From assembly GCF_018613675.1 (NCBI RefSeq), contig NZ_JAGGPQ010000007.1, forward strand, positions 62,001 to 126,000: a stretch of DNA of 64,000 bases, in the 5' to 3' direction. Below are positions 16,639 to 25,163 of the stretch, in pieces. The notes beneath the pieces are model-generated. The model was not told where the DNA came from and did no database searches. It saw only the letters and a list, made by a program, of their open reading frames with translations. Positions within the stretch are counted from its first letter, which is position 1. Each line of letters opens with the position of its first letter. This DNA is from Arthrobacter sp. ISL-85 (GTDB lineage Bacteria; Actinomycetota; Actinomycetes; Actinomycetales; Micrococcaceae). A program made the translations under genes and the position numbers.

Positions 16639-17114
16639 GCCGCCACCCTGGCAAGGCGCGAGACCAGCAGGAGGTCCTTGCGGGGACCGGTCACGTCCCA
16701 GCTGTAGCGGAACGCATCCGGGCCCTGGCGGGTGTAGGACACGCTGTAGGTATCCGGGTCGCACCAGTGGGTGTCCTGGCTGGTGTCCGGTGTGAAGCTC
16801 ATCCTGTGGAACGGCCTGCCATCGGGAAAGAACACGTCCAGCGCGTCGGGCCGCGGCGCGGGTTTCAGGACGTAATCCCGGGAGGCGGGCCCGGTAAAAG
16901 CAGGCCAGTGCATAGTGCCTTCCTCGCGAAGGGCCAGGCCGCCGTCGTCCGTTGGAGTGAAAACCACGACGCCGGAAAAGGTGCCGCGGGTGCCGTCCGA
17001 CCTGTCCAGCATGTCCCGTTCCACCTGCCAATGGCCCGGCGGCCCAGCGTAGCCGGTTGGACGGCTGCCCAGGAGGTAATCGCGGAGGCTGGGCTCCGGG
17101 GAGCTGGAGTTCAA
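16635..17114 (-). CDS. DUF6314 family protein
   Basis: 159 residues, soluble, matching DUF6314 (LRDYLLG...WQVERDM at the start, DYVLKPAPRPDALDVFFPDGRPFH in the middle, and SVSYTRQGPDAFRYSWDVTGPRKD at the end). The fold is probably a calycin-like beta barrel, with no known activity. Homology begins within ten residues of the start, so the TTG at 17114 is the only sensible start. That places the start codon one base after the mature 3' end of the tRNA gene upstream, with GAGGG inside the tRNA as the only ribosome-binding-like sequence. Confidence 0.72.
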   Translation of the reverse strand: MNSSSPEPSLRDYLLGSRPTGYAGPPGHWQVERDMLDRSDGTRGTFSGVVVFTPTDDGGLALREEGTMHWPAFTGPASRDYVLKPAPRPDALDVFFPDGRPFHRMSFTPDTSQDTHWCDPDTYSVSYTRQGPDAFRYSWDVTGPRKDLLLVSRLARVAA

Positions 17115-17115
17115 G

Positions 17116-17188
17116 TGCCCTCGATTGGAATCGAACCAACGACACCGGCTTTAGGAGAGCCGTGCTCTATCCACTGAGCTACGAGGGC
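17116..17188 (-). tRNA. tRNA-Arg (anticodon CCT)
   Basis: The minus strand folds into a full cloverleaf of 73 bases. The acceptor stem is GCCCTCG/CGAGGGC, the D arm GCTC AGTGGATA GAGC, the anticodon arm CGGCT CTCCTAA AGCCG (anticodon CCT, reading AGG), and the T arm GTTGG TTCGATT CCAAT, with discriminator A. CCA is not encoded. Confidence 0.96.
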
Positions 17189-17270
17189 GGGCGTCCGGGG
17201 GTTCGGCGGGGCCGTCCGTCCGGACACGGTTACAAGCATACAAGGTGCCGGGCCGTACTACGCTCAAGGC

Positions 17271-18044
17271 ATGAGTCCAGCCCCAACTGCCGCTCCTGCC
17301 ACTGCCTTCACCCCGAACGCAGCGTCCACCCGGCAATACATCGGGGCATGGGCCGTCCTCAGCGTGCTGCAGTACTTTGCCGCTGAGGCAGCCGTGGCCA
17401 TGGCGTGGGCGGGACCACGTCCCTATGACCTGCGGACCGGGTACATCAGTGACCTGGGTGCGCTGCACTGTGGAATCTATTCCGGGCGGGATGTCTGCTC
17501 ACCGTTGAACTGGCTGATGAATGCGTCGTTCGTGGTCCAGGGCCTGGGGCTGCTGGTAGGGGCGGTACTGCTGACCTCGGGGCTGCTGCGCGTGGCGGCC
17601 CGGCCCGGTACGCGGGTGGACTGGGCCAGAAGGGAACCCTGGTTCGCGGCCTCCGCCTTCCGGCTCCTCACCGGAGCCGCCGGGGCGGGAACCGTGGTTG
17701 TGGGGCTGGTCCCGGAGGACGCGGGTTCACCCTGGCACTACTTCGGGGCCATCACGTACTTCGCCTCGGGCGGGACGGCCCTGCTGGTGCTGGGCGTCCT
17801 CTGGCTCCGGAAGACGGGAATGGCCTGGTTCCTCCTGGTATGCGGCGGCGTCTCGCTCGCGGCCACAGCCACAGGTGGGCTTACCCGCATGATGGTTCCC
17901 GAGCCCGGCACGCTGGAGCGGCTCATGGGTTACCCGGTGACCGTGGGGATGGCTGCTGCAGGGCTGGTGATAGCGCAGCGCGTGCACCGGCACCGGAAGG
18001 AACGGCGGGCAGCAGCAGCGGCTGCAAGGGCAACTGCGGTTTAG
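17271..18044 (+). CDS. DUF998 family membrane protein
   Basis: 257 residues with about six to seven hydrophobic segments. The YISDLGALHC..Y.GRDVCSPLNWLMNASFVVQG region is typical of DUF998 proteins, which are widespread in actinobacteria and have no established function. The C-terminal tail is Arg/Ala-rich and cytoplasmic. It converges with the next gene, overlapping it by 4 bases. Confidence 0.8.
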   Translation: MSPAPTAAPATAFTPNAASTRQYIGAWAVLSVLQYFAAEAAVAMAWAGPRPYDLRTGYISDLGALHCGIYSGRDVCSPLNWLMNASFVVQGLGLLVGAVLLTSGLLRVAARPGTRVDWARREPWFAASAFRLLTGAAGAGTVVVGLVPEDAGSPWHYFGAITYFASGGTALLVLGVLWLRKTGMAWFLLVCGGVSLAATATGGLTRMMVPEPGTLERLMGYPVTVGMAAAGLVIAQRVHRHRKERRAAAAAARATAV

Positions 18045-18667
18045 CGCTCTTTCCGTTTCCGGCTGTTCAGGAACACTGCCGCCGCGCCGGCGAGGAGGCT
18101 CAGCACCAGAAGAACCCAGCCTGCAATGGTGAGGCCGGACGCCAGGGCGACCTGGCCGGCGTTGGGACCTGGCGTGCCCATCATTGCGTCAACGGCTACG
18201 TTGCCCCACAGCCGAACCACTACGAACAGGATGGGCAAAGCCCAAAGACCCCAGCGCACCGCCTTTCGGGCCACGCTGGTCCCAATGAGCAGCAGCCACG
18301 TGAACCCGAAAATCAATGGAAAGAGTGTGCCGGCGGTCTTGTGGACGTAGTTCAGCTGGCCCAGGGCCTCACTGTTCATGACCCCCTGCAGCCTGCCGAT
18401 GTAGCCGGCATCGAAACCGCCCACCAGCGAATCCGGCATGGCCATGCCCTGCGAAAGCTGAGTCAGCTGGGTCAGGGTCAGCAGGTGCAGGTACCAAAAC
18501 AGGAACAGGCTGGCCACCACGCCGGCAATCACAATCAGGTTGCTGTTGCCCTGTGCCTTCTCCGGTGTGCGCGCCGTGGTGGGGTTGACCACCGGTGGCA
18601 AGTGATGCTGCGGCACAACCGCGTTGGCGCCGTGCTTCTTGATCCGCTGGGCAGGAGTTTTGGCCAT
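18041..18667 (-). CDS. Hypothetical four-helix membrane protein
   Basis: 208 residues: a basic N-terminus (AKTPAQRIKKHG), then four hydrophobic segments (IVIAGVVASLFLFWYLHLL near 57, TLFPLIFGFTWLLLIGTSV near 124, WGLWALPILFVVVRLWG near 148, WVLLVLSLLAGAAAVFL near 183), and a short basic C-terminus. No family is recognised. ATG 18667 is preferred over upstream frame extensions, which are Pro/Arg-rich and overlap the divergent promoter. It faces away from the inositol-monophosphatase gene. Confidence 0.65.
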   Translation of the reverse strand: MAKTPAQRIKKHGANAVVPQHHLPPVVNPTTARTPEKAQGNSNLIVIAGVVASLFLFWYLHLLTLTQLTQLSQGMAMPDSLVGGFDAGYIGRLQGVMNSEALGQLNYVHKTAGTLFPLIFGFTWLLLIGTSVARKAVRWGLWALPILFVVVRLWGNVAVDAMMGTPGPNAGQVALASGLTIAGWVLLVLSLLAGAAAVFLNSRKRKER

Positions 18668-18699
18668 GGCCCCATTATCCCGCCCCATAGACTGAACCC

Positions 18700-19530
18700 A
18701 TGACCACCGGCAGACACAGCGCAGCTGTTCTTGACCCCTCGTTGGACGACTACGAACTGGCGGCGGCACTGGTCCGCGAAGCCGGGCAGCTGGCGCTCCT
18801 CATGCGCATGGCCGGCCTGGAGTCGGAACAAAAGACCTCCGTCTCCGACGTGGTGACCGCGGCGGACCACGCCGCTGAGGCCTACGTGCTGGAGCAACTG
18901 CGGCGCTGCCGCCCGGACGACGGCATCGCGGGCGAGGAAGGTGCCTCCGTCCAGGGAAACAGCGGCCGCACCTGGGTGATCGACCCAGTGGACGGGACCT
19001 ACAATTTCCTGCACGGCTCCACCTACTGGTGCTCGGCCATCGCGTTGAAGGACCGCAACGATGTACTCCTGGGGGCCGTCTTCCAGCCCGAAGAGGACAA
19101 ACTGTGGCTCGGCGGGCATGACCAGCCGGCCACGCTCAACGGCGATACGCTGACGTCTTTTACCGGCGGCGACGGCAAGCGCAACGCCACCGATGTTGCC
19201 GAACTTGGTGCGGCCACCTACATTCACCCCAGCTGGCTGATGGACCCCATGTGCGCCATGCCGTGGCACGCGGCCGCCACCTCCGCGGCCTCCCTCCGCA
19301 TGCTGGGCTCCGGCTCCTGCGACCTGAGCCGCGTAGCGGACGGACAGCTGGGGTGCTGGTTCCAGCACAGCTGCCCGGAATGGGACTGGCTGCCGGGCAA
19401 GGCGATTGTCCGCGCGGCCGGCGGTGCCGTGGACACAGTCCGGGTCAACGGGCTGGAGTGGTTTATCGCAGGAGGAACGACGGCGGTGCGGCAGTTGCGT
19501 GAAGCCCTTCAGTCAGGCTCGGTGGCCTAA
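18700..19530 (+). CDS. Inositol-monophosphatase family phosphatase
   Basis: 276 residues with the family metal sites: GEEG (about 76-79), D95-P-V-D98-G-T (in WVIDPVDGTYNFLHG), and WDWLPGK near residue 228. The family dephosphorylates inositol 1-phosphate, histidinol phosphate, 3'-phosphoadenosine phosphates or fructose bisphosphate; the sequence does not settle which. It is monocistronic. It is 20 kb away from the iol genes, so a role in inositol use should not be assumed. Confidence 0.87.
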   Translation: MTTGRHSAAVLDPSLDDYELAAALVREAGQLALLMRMAGLESEQKTSVSDVVTAADHAAEAYVLEQLRRCRPDDGIAGEEGASVQGNSGRTWVIDPVDGTYNFLHGSTYWCSAIALKDRNDVLLGAVFQPEEDKLWLGGHDQPATLNGDTLTSFTGGDGKRNATDVAELGAATYIHPSWLMDPMCAMPWHAAATSAASLRMLGSGSCDLSRVADGQLGCWFQHSCPEWDWLPGKAIVRAAGGAVDTVRVNGLEWFIAGGTTAVRQLREALQSGSVA

Positions 19531-19642
19531 GCGACACGGTGCTGTGACATGCGCCCTTACCCGCCTGCCCTATGTGGATAAAGGCCGGTGATCCACAGGC
19601 TGGAAGGCGTTGTCGGTCCCAACGCCTAGACTTGTAGGCACC

Positions 19643-22195
19643 ATGGATATGTTGTTTGACCCGTACTCTGACGGACCGTTCAAGGCCGCTCCTGCCGCCA
19701 CCGCCCGCACCAGGACGGGGCCGGAAGGCGTTGCCGCCACGGCAGGGCCGGGCGGAATGCCGGACCCGCACGTCAGCGGGCAGCACCAGTCCGGGGGCTG
19801 GCAGCACGGCAACCAGGACGGCGGGAACCGGAATGACAACGGCAGCCACCATGGGAGCCGACGCCCCAATGCTGCCCAGTTGCTGGAGGGACTGAACCCG
19901 CAGCAAGAGGAAGCGGTCAAGCACGGCGGATCGGCTCTGCTGATCGTCGCCGGCGCCGGATCGGGCAAGACGCGCGTGCTCAGCAACAGGATCGCGTACC
20001 TCATCGCCACCGGCCGCGCCCACCACGGCGAAATCCTGGCCATCACCTTCACCAACAAGGCAGCGGCCGAAATGCGGGAGCGCATTGAGGCCCTGGTGGG
20101 CGGCCGCGCCAAGATCATGTGGATCTCCACGTTCCACTCGTCCTGCGTCCGGATCCTGCGGCAGGAAGCGGCGAACGTCGGGTTGAAGTCCAACTTCTCC
20201 ATTTACGACTCTGCGGACTCCCTCCGGCTGGTCACCCAGGTTTCCAAAACACTTGACCTGGACCCCAAGAAATTTGCGCCCAAGGCCATCCAGCACAAGA
20301 TTTCCGCCTTGAAGAACGAGTTGATCGACGCCGACTCCTTTGCTTCGGCAGCCAACTACAACGACCCCTTCGAACATGCGGTAGCGGACGTCTACAAGGG
20401 CTACACGCAGCGCCTTCGCCAGGCCAACGCCATGGACTTCGACGACCTCATCGCCGAGACCGTCTACATGTTCCGAGCCTTTCCCGCCCTGGCTGAGTCC
20501 TACCGCCGCCGGTTCCGCCACGTATTGGTGGACGAGTACCAGGACACCAACCACGCCCAGTACGCCCTGGTCCGTGAGATCGTGGGCGAGGGCCCGGGCG
20601 CGTCTGAGCTGACCGTGGTGGGTGACTCGGACCAGTCCATCTACGCCTTCCGTGGCGCGGACATCCGGAACATAGTGGAGTTCGAAAAGGACTACCCGGA
20701 AGCCCGCACCATCAAGCTGGAGCAGAACTACCGGTCCACCCAGAACATCCTGAGCGCCGCCAACTCCGTCATCTCCCGCAACCCCAACCGCCCGGAAAAG
20801 CGGCTGTGGACCGCCGAGGGCGAAGGCCACAAGATCATCGGCTACGTTGGCGAAAACGAACATGACGAAGCCCAGTTCATCGCCAAGGAGATCGACCGGC
20901 TCCAGGACGAGGAGAACCTTCGGCCGGGCGACGTCGCGATCTTCTACCGGACCAATGCCCAGTCCCGCTCCATCGAGGACGTGCTGGTGCGCGTGGGCCT
21001 GCCGTACAAGGTGGTGGGCGGCACCCGCTTCTACGAGCGCAAGGAAATCAAGGACGCCTTGGCCTACCTGCGCGTCCTGGTGAACCCGGACGACGACGTC
21101 AACCTCCGCCGGGTGCTCAACGAACCAAAGCGCGGTATCGGTGACCGCGCGGAGGGCGCCGTGGCTGCCCTCGCCAGCCGCGAACGGACTTCCTTCATGG
21201 CAGCCGCACGCCGCGCGGACCAGGCACCCGGCATGGCCACCCGCTCGGTGAACGCTGTCCTGGGCTTCGTGAAAATGCTCGACGACCTGGCAGAGGTGGC
21301 CGCCGGATCCGGCGCTGCCGCAGCACTCGAAGCCGTCCTGGAACAGACCGGCTACCTTGCCGCCCTGCGCTCCAGCACCGATCCGCAGGATGAGTCCCGC
21401 GTGGAGAACCTGGCCGAACTGGTGGCCGTGGTGCGCGAATACGAGCAGGAGAATCCGGAGGGCAGCCTCGGCGCGTTCCTGGAACAGGTGTCCCTGGTGG
21501 CAGACGCCGACCAGATCCCGGATGCCCCCGGCGCGGACATTGATGCCGCAGTGGCCGAGGCCAAACGGCTGGGCGTGGTGACCCTGATGACCCTGCACAC
21601 GGCCAAGGGCCTGGAATTCCCGGTGGTCTTCCTCACCGGCATGGAGCACGGGCTCTTCCCGCACCAGCGTTCGGCCACCGACCCCAAGGAACTGGCGGAG
21701 GAACGCCGCCTGGCCTATGTGGGCCTCACCCGCGCGCGTAAACGGCTGTACGTGACCCGGTCCGAGGTGCGCAGCATGTGGGGCCAGAGCCAGTACAACC
21801 CCGCCAGCCAGTTCCTGGAGGAAATTCCCGCAGAGCTCCTGGAATGGAAACGGGAAGGAACCAGCCGCCAGTCCTGGGGAGGCGGCGGCTCGATCGGCTC
21901 AGGACGCTACAGCGGATCGTTCTGGGGTGCCGGAACCGCGCGCGGCGCTGGGGCAGACTCCTCTGCCGGCTTCAATGCCGACGTCCCGGCGTTCATCGCC
22001 AAGAACCGGGTGCAGCCGCAGAAGGAAATTATCGCCGTCAGCGTGGGGGACAAGGTCAACCACACCAGTTTTGGCAACGGAACAGTCCTGGCCCTGGAAG
22101 GGGCCGGAGACAAGACCGTGGCCAAGGTGAAGTTCGACATCGGCGAAAAGCGCCTGCTGCTGCGGTACGCCCCGCTCACCAAGCTCGACGCGTAG
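19643..22195 (+). CDS. pcrA: ATP-dependent DNA helicase of the UvrD/PcrA family
   Basis: 850 residues. A Gly/His-rich N-terminal extension of about 80 residues precedes the superfamily 1A core: GLNPQQEEAV, Walker A GAGSGKTR, TFTNKAA, the VDEYQDTN box, GDSDQSIYAFRGAD, QNYRST, and TLHTAKGLEFPVVFLTG. The C-terminus carries the PcrA-type domain that contacts RNA polymerase (VSVGDKVNHTSFGNG...). PcrA unwinds DNA in nucleotide-excision and mismatch repair and removes recombination intermediates. The ATG at 19643 is preferred to an upstream frame extension. Confidence 0.95.
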   Translation: MDMLFDPYSDGPFKAAPAATARTRTGPEGVAATAGPGGMPDPHVSGQHQSGGWQHGNQDGGNRNDNGSHHGSRRPNAAQLLEGLNPQQEEAVKHGGSALLIVAGAGSGKTRVLSNRIAYLIATGRAHHGEILAITFTNKAAAEMRERIEALVGGRAKIMWISTFHSSCVRILRQEAANVGLKSNFSIYDSADSLRLVTQVSKTLDLDPKKFAPKAIQHKISALKNELIDADSFASAANYNDPFEHAVADVYKGYTQRLRQANAMDFDDLIAETVYMFRAFPALAESYRRRFRHVLVDEYQDTNHAQYALVREIVGEGPGASELTVVGDSDQSIYAFRGADIRNIVEFEKDYPEARTIKLEQNYRSTQNILSAANSVISRNPNRPEKRLWTAEGEGHKIIGYVGENEHDEAQFIAKEIDRLQDEENLRPGDVAIFYRTNAQSRSIEDVLVRVGLPYKVVGGTRFYERKEIKDALAYLRVLVNPDDDVNLRRVLNEPKRGIGDRAEGAVAALASRERTSFMAAARRADQAPGMATRSVNAVLGFVKMLDDLAEVAAGSGAAAALEAVLEQTGYLAALRSSTDPQDESRVENLAELVAVVREYEQENPEGSLGAFLEQVSLVADADQIPDAPGADIDAAVAEAKRLGVVTLMTLHTAKGLEFPVVFLTGMEHGLFPHQRSATDPKELAEERRLAYVGLTRARKRLYVTRSEVRSMWGQSQYNPASQFLEEIPAELLEWKREGTSRQSWGGGGSIGSGRYSGSFWGAGTARGAGADSSAGFNADVPAFIAKNRVQPQKEIIAVSVGDKVNHTSFGNGTVLALEGAGDKTVAKVKFDIGEKRLLLRYAPLTKLDA

Positions 22196-22254
22196 GGCAC
22201 GTCCGCTCCCGGCGCCGCACCGAAGCCGGTGAGGGCCGCAGGGGCTACGTGCCC
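22195..22254. terminator. Possible bidirectional terminator between pcrA and the TetR gene
   Basis: GGGCACGT (22195-22202) pairs with ACGTGCCC (22247-22254) around a 44-base loop with some further pairing. The two flanking genes converge here. Confidence 0.35.
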
Positions 22255-22820
22255 GGGCAGGCTTCGGCGATGAGCCGACGGGCCATATCGACGGCGCGTT
22301 TTCCATACGTCCCGCCGTCGAGGACGGCTGCCGTGGCGTAGGCCCCGTTCAGGACGATGAGGAGTTCTTCGGCGATCCGGCCGGGATCCTCGGCGCCGGC
22401 ATCAACCGCCAGGGAGCAGAACCAGTCGCGGACCTGTTGTTTGTGGGTGACGGCTGCCAAATGCGCCGGGTGCTGCCCTTCGGGAAACTCCGTGTTCGTA
22501 TTCAGCATGGGGCATCCCCGGTAGCCGCTTCCGGCACAGTCCATGGCCAGCACTTCGAAGACGGCGATGAGCATGTCCCGCGGATCCACGTGTTCGCCGG
22601 CAGCCTCACGCATGCGCTCGAACCAGGCGTCTGCACGTCCCTCCACATAGGCGGTGGCGAGGGCGTCCTTGGTGGGGAACTGGCGGTAGACCGTGGCGTT
22701 GCCAACCGCGCACTCCTTGATGACGGTATCCATTCCCACGGCCCTGATTCCCCGCGTGTAGAACAGGCGCGTTGCCACCTCAAGAACATTTCGCCGGTTT
22801 TCCTCGGCCGTCCTGCGCAC
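22245..22820 (-). CDS. TetR family repressor
   Basis: 191 residues. The N-terminal helix-turn-helix (about 1-55; GIRAVGMDTVIKECAVGNATVYRQFPTK) is classic TetR. The C-terminal ligand domain includes Cys residues (DCAGSGYRGCPM). I start at GTG 22820, which has GAGGAG seven bases upstream; the adjacent GTG 22823 is equally in frame. It is divergent from the two redox genes and most likely represses them through the two direct repeats in the gap. Confidence 0.85.
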   Translation of the reverse strand: MRRTAEENRRNVLEVATRLFYTRGIRAVGMDTVIKECAVGNATVYRQFPTKDALATAYVEGRADAWFERMREAAGEHVDPRDMLIAVFEVLAMDCAGSGYRGCPMLNTNTEFPEGQHPAHLAAVTHKQQVRDWFCSLAVDAGAEDPGRIAEELLIVLNGAYATAAVLDGGTYGKRAVDMARRLIAEACPGT

Positions 22821-22871
22821 CACGACACTCCTCAAGTTTGCTCCGATAGCGGCTAACCCAGTTTGACAGAC

Positions 22872-22909
22872 GGAACGATCCGTCACAAACTTGGGAACGA
22901 TCCGTCACA
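22872..22909. promoter_or_regulatory. Direct-repeat operator of the TetR regulator
   Basis: GGAACGATCCGTCACA occurs exactly at 22872-22887 and again at 22894-22909, a 22-base (two-turn) period. The first copy is extended to GACGGAACGATCCGTC, an imperfect palindrome. The site lies between the TetR gene and its divergent targets. Confidence 0.7.
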
Positions 22910-22945
22910 TTAGGGTTGCAGACCCGTCACCGCAGGGAGAACAGC

Positions 22946-23623
22946 ATGAAGACAGCAGTACTTGGAACCGGCATGGTTGGCCGCACCATCGCAGCACGCC
23001 TCGCGGAGCTCGGCCATTCGGTCGACATTGGCACCCGCGACCCCCAGGCCGCCATGTCCCGAACCACGGCCGACGCCATGGGCACCCCAGCCTTGGCCGC
23101 TTGGGCTGCCGAACACCCCGCCATCAAGGTGGCACGGTTCTCCGACGCCGCGGCAGGCGCCGAGCTCATCGTTAACGCGACCAACGGTGGGGCGTCGCTT
23201 GAGGTGCTGGAACAGGTCGGAGCAGGAAATCTGGATGGCAGGGTGGTCCTTGACATTGCCAACCCGCTCGACTTCAGCAAGGGCATGCCCCCAACCCTGT
23301 TCGTGAAGGACACGGACTCGCTGGGTGAGCAGATCCAGCGCGCCTTCCCCGGTGCCCGCGTGGTGAAGTCGCTCAACACCATGAACGCCGACCTCATGGC
23401 GCGCCCGGGACAGCTGTCCGATCCGGGTACGGTCTTCGTTTCCGGCAACGATGCCGAGGCGAAAGCCGTGGTGGCAGGGCTGCTGAAGGACTTTGGCCAC
23501 CAGGATGTTGTCGACCTCGGCGACATCACCACAGCCCGTGGAACCGAAATGCTCCTGCCGGTCTGGCTCCGCCTCTGGGGCGCACTCGGAACTCCCGCAT
23601 TCAACTTCAAGATCGTCCGCTGA
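22946..23623 (+). CDS. NADPH-dependent F420-reductase-like oxidoreductase
   Basis: 225 residues with an N-terminal Rossmann motif TAVLGTGMVGRTIA (about 3-16) and a GTRDP motif typical of NADP-binding proteins of the NPD/F420-reductase-like group (coenzyme_F420 reductase/NADP oxidoreductase). The later NPL...GMPP and KSLNTMNADLM stretches also fit. True F420 use cannot be told from sequence. It is the first gene of a two-gene unit controlled by the divergent TetR, probably for detoxification of a quinone or reactive carbonyl. Confidence 0.82.
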   Translation: MKTAVLGTGMVGRTIAARLAELGHSVDIGTRDPQAAMSRTTADAMGTPALAAWAAEHPAIKVARFSDAAAGAELIVNATNGGASLEVLEQVGAGNLDGRVVLDIANPLDFSKGMPPTLFVKDTDSLGEQIQRAFPGARVVKSLNTMNADLMARPGQLSDPGTVFVSGNDAEAKAVVAGLLKDFGHQDVVDLGDITTARGTEMLLPVWLRLWGALGTPAFNFKIVR

Positions 23624-23652
23624 CTACATACTGAGAGAAGCGCTGCCCTCCC

Positions 23653-24201
23653 ATGACCGCACACCGCACCCTCGTCGTCGTCGCGCACCCCGACCTGGCG
23701 GCATCCCGCGTCACCGCGTACCTCGCCAACGCCATCGGGGACCTCGACGGAGTCACTGTCCATGACCCTGCGTCCGCATATCCGGACCGTCGCGTGGACG
23801 CCGCCCGGGAGCAGGAACTCCTCCGCAGGCACGACACCCTGGTGCTGCAGTTCCCCTGGCACTGGTACTCCGTTCCCGGAGTGCTGAAGGAATGGATGGA
23901 CCAGGTGCTCACGCATGGGTTCGCCTACGGTGCAGGCGGGGACGCGCTCCAGGGCAAACGCCTGCAGCTGGTCATCTCCACCTGGGGTCCGGCATCCTCC
24001 TACACGCCTGCCGGGTACAACCGCTTCACCATGGCTGAGCTGCTGCGCCCCCTGGAAGCCACCGCACGCCTGTGCGGTCTGGACCTGGCAGAGCCCCTGG
24101 TCCTGCATGGTGCGTCCCGCGCCACGCCGTCGGAGCTGGCGGCACATGCCCGCCGATACCGGGACCTGCTTTCGGCGGTGCCCGCCGCCGTCGGAAGCTA
24201 A
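23653..24201 (+). CDS. Flavodoxin-like NAD(P)H:quinone oxidoreductase (KefF/MdaB type)
   Basis: 182 residues with the flavodoxin_2 start [16 protein letters not shown] and the FMN/FAD-contact motif [21 protein letters not shown] (about 62-82), as in KefF and MdaB. It reduces quinones by two electrons. It lies 29 bases after the F420-reductase-like gene, so both are induced together when the TetR repressor is released. Confidence 0.85.
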   Translation: MTAHRTLVVVAHPDLAASRVTAYLANAIGDLDGVTVHDPASAYPDRRVDAAREQELLRRHDTLVLQFPWHWYSVPGVLKEWMDQVLTHGFAYGAGGDALQGKRLQLVISTWGPASSYTPAGYNRFTMAELLRPLEATARLCGLDLAEPLVLHGASRATPSELAAHARRYRDLLSAVPAAVGS

Positions 24202-24230
24202 AGCGCCCCCAGCTCTGCCCGCCGGGCATA

Positions 24231-24938
24231 ATGGAGGCCATGCGACGGACTGTATGGGGGATGCTCGCCGCCCTTTTCCTTGTAACCGCTACGGGCTGCA
24301 CGGTGACCACCAAGGACCCGTCGTACGTTCCGCCGGCTCCGCTCCCACCCATGGAGCAACTGGAAAAAGCACCGCTGGCCGACGCGAAGGCGTTCTCCAG
24401 CGGCGCGGATGTCCTCTCTTTCATCACTGCTGACCGAACCATTGCCTGCTCGCTCACGTCCGCCCGCGGGGAACACCTGAACCTCCCCTATGAGCAGAAC
24501 CGCTACAGCGACGCCGCCAACAACAAGCTGCCCATCGTCCCGGTAGCCCACTGCGAACTCGCCACGTACCCGGGGCCCCAGCCCGCCGATATCAAGGACG
24601 ACTGCGCGGGAACCCATCTTGGCTACCTGGGCGGCGTGGCACTCCTGGCGCCGGACGCGTCCCGCTACGGGGAGTGCCGCTCCGGCGTCACGTCCGTTGA
24701 GGGCGCGTACGGGCCCAAGGGAAACAAGGCGGGGCCCCTGACTCAACTGCCTGTGCTTGCGGACGGGCAGAACCTCGAACGCAACGGGCTGCGCTGTTCC
24801 GCCTATAACGGTGGAGTGGCGTGCGGAAACGTCTCGGCCGGCGTCGGGTTCTTCGTTTCCCCGGAACGTTACGAGCTGATTCCGGGGCCGGCCAAAAGCA
24901 ACCAGCCACAGCCGCCAGAGGTCCAAAAAAGCCCGTAA
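24231..24938 (+). CDS. Putative lipoprotein
   Basis: 235 residues with a type II signal peptide: MRRTVWGMLAALFLVTATGC, cysteine in the lipobox. The mature part has six further cysteines that could form disulfides (for example CSLT, HCELATYPG, DDCAGTHLG, ECRSG, RCSAYNGGVACG). No family is recognised. Both ATG 24231 and ATG 24240 fit; the GGAGG between them is too close to the second, so the start is uncertain. A surface-exposed protein is the safe statement. Confidence 0.7.
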   Translation: MEAMRRTVWGMLAALFLVTATGCTVTTKDPSYVPPAPLPPMEQLEKAPLADAKAFSSGADVLSFITADRTIACSLTSARGEHLNLPYEQNRYSDAANNKLPIVPVAHCELATYPGPQPADIKDDCAGTHLGYLGGVALLAPDASRYGECRSGVTSVEGAYGPKGNKAGPLTQLPVLADGQNLERNGLRCSAYNGGVACGNVSAGVGFFVSPERYELIPGPAKSNQPQPPEVQKSP

Positions 24939-25163
24939 TTCCGCGGTTTTTCTACGCTACATAGAATAGTGTGCTTACTCACATAAGAGGTAGTCTGGGA
25001 CGGCCCGGTCCCTCCAAAGGACTAGAGTTCCCCATGGAGCATTACGCCGCGTGGCTCGTTTCCAGACAGGCCGCCGGTGCGTGCATTCCGCAGCCCGGTC
25101 ATCGTCTTTGCCGATGGTGTCCGACTGTACAGAAACTACTTCGACGTAGAAGGACACTAAACC
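24939..25163 (+). promoter_or_regulatory. Upstream region of sucCD
   Basis: The gap has no convincing gene. TAGAAT near 24962 is the only good -10-like element and would give a leader of nearly 200 bases. CGACGTAGAAGGACAC just before the GTG supplies the ribosome-binding site of sucC. Confidence 0.35.

Noticed and set aside
19463-21664. A 733-codon minus-strand open frame opposite pcrA
   Set aside because: It is a mirror frame of a GC-rich gene: His/Gly/Val-rich composition with no domain, while the plus strand carries all helicase motifs.
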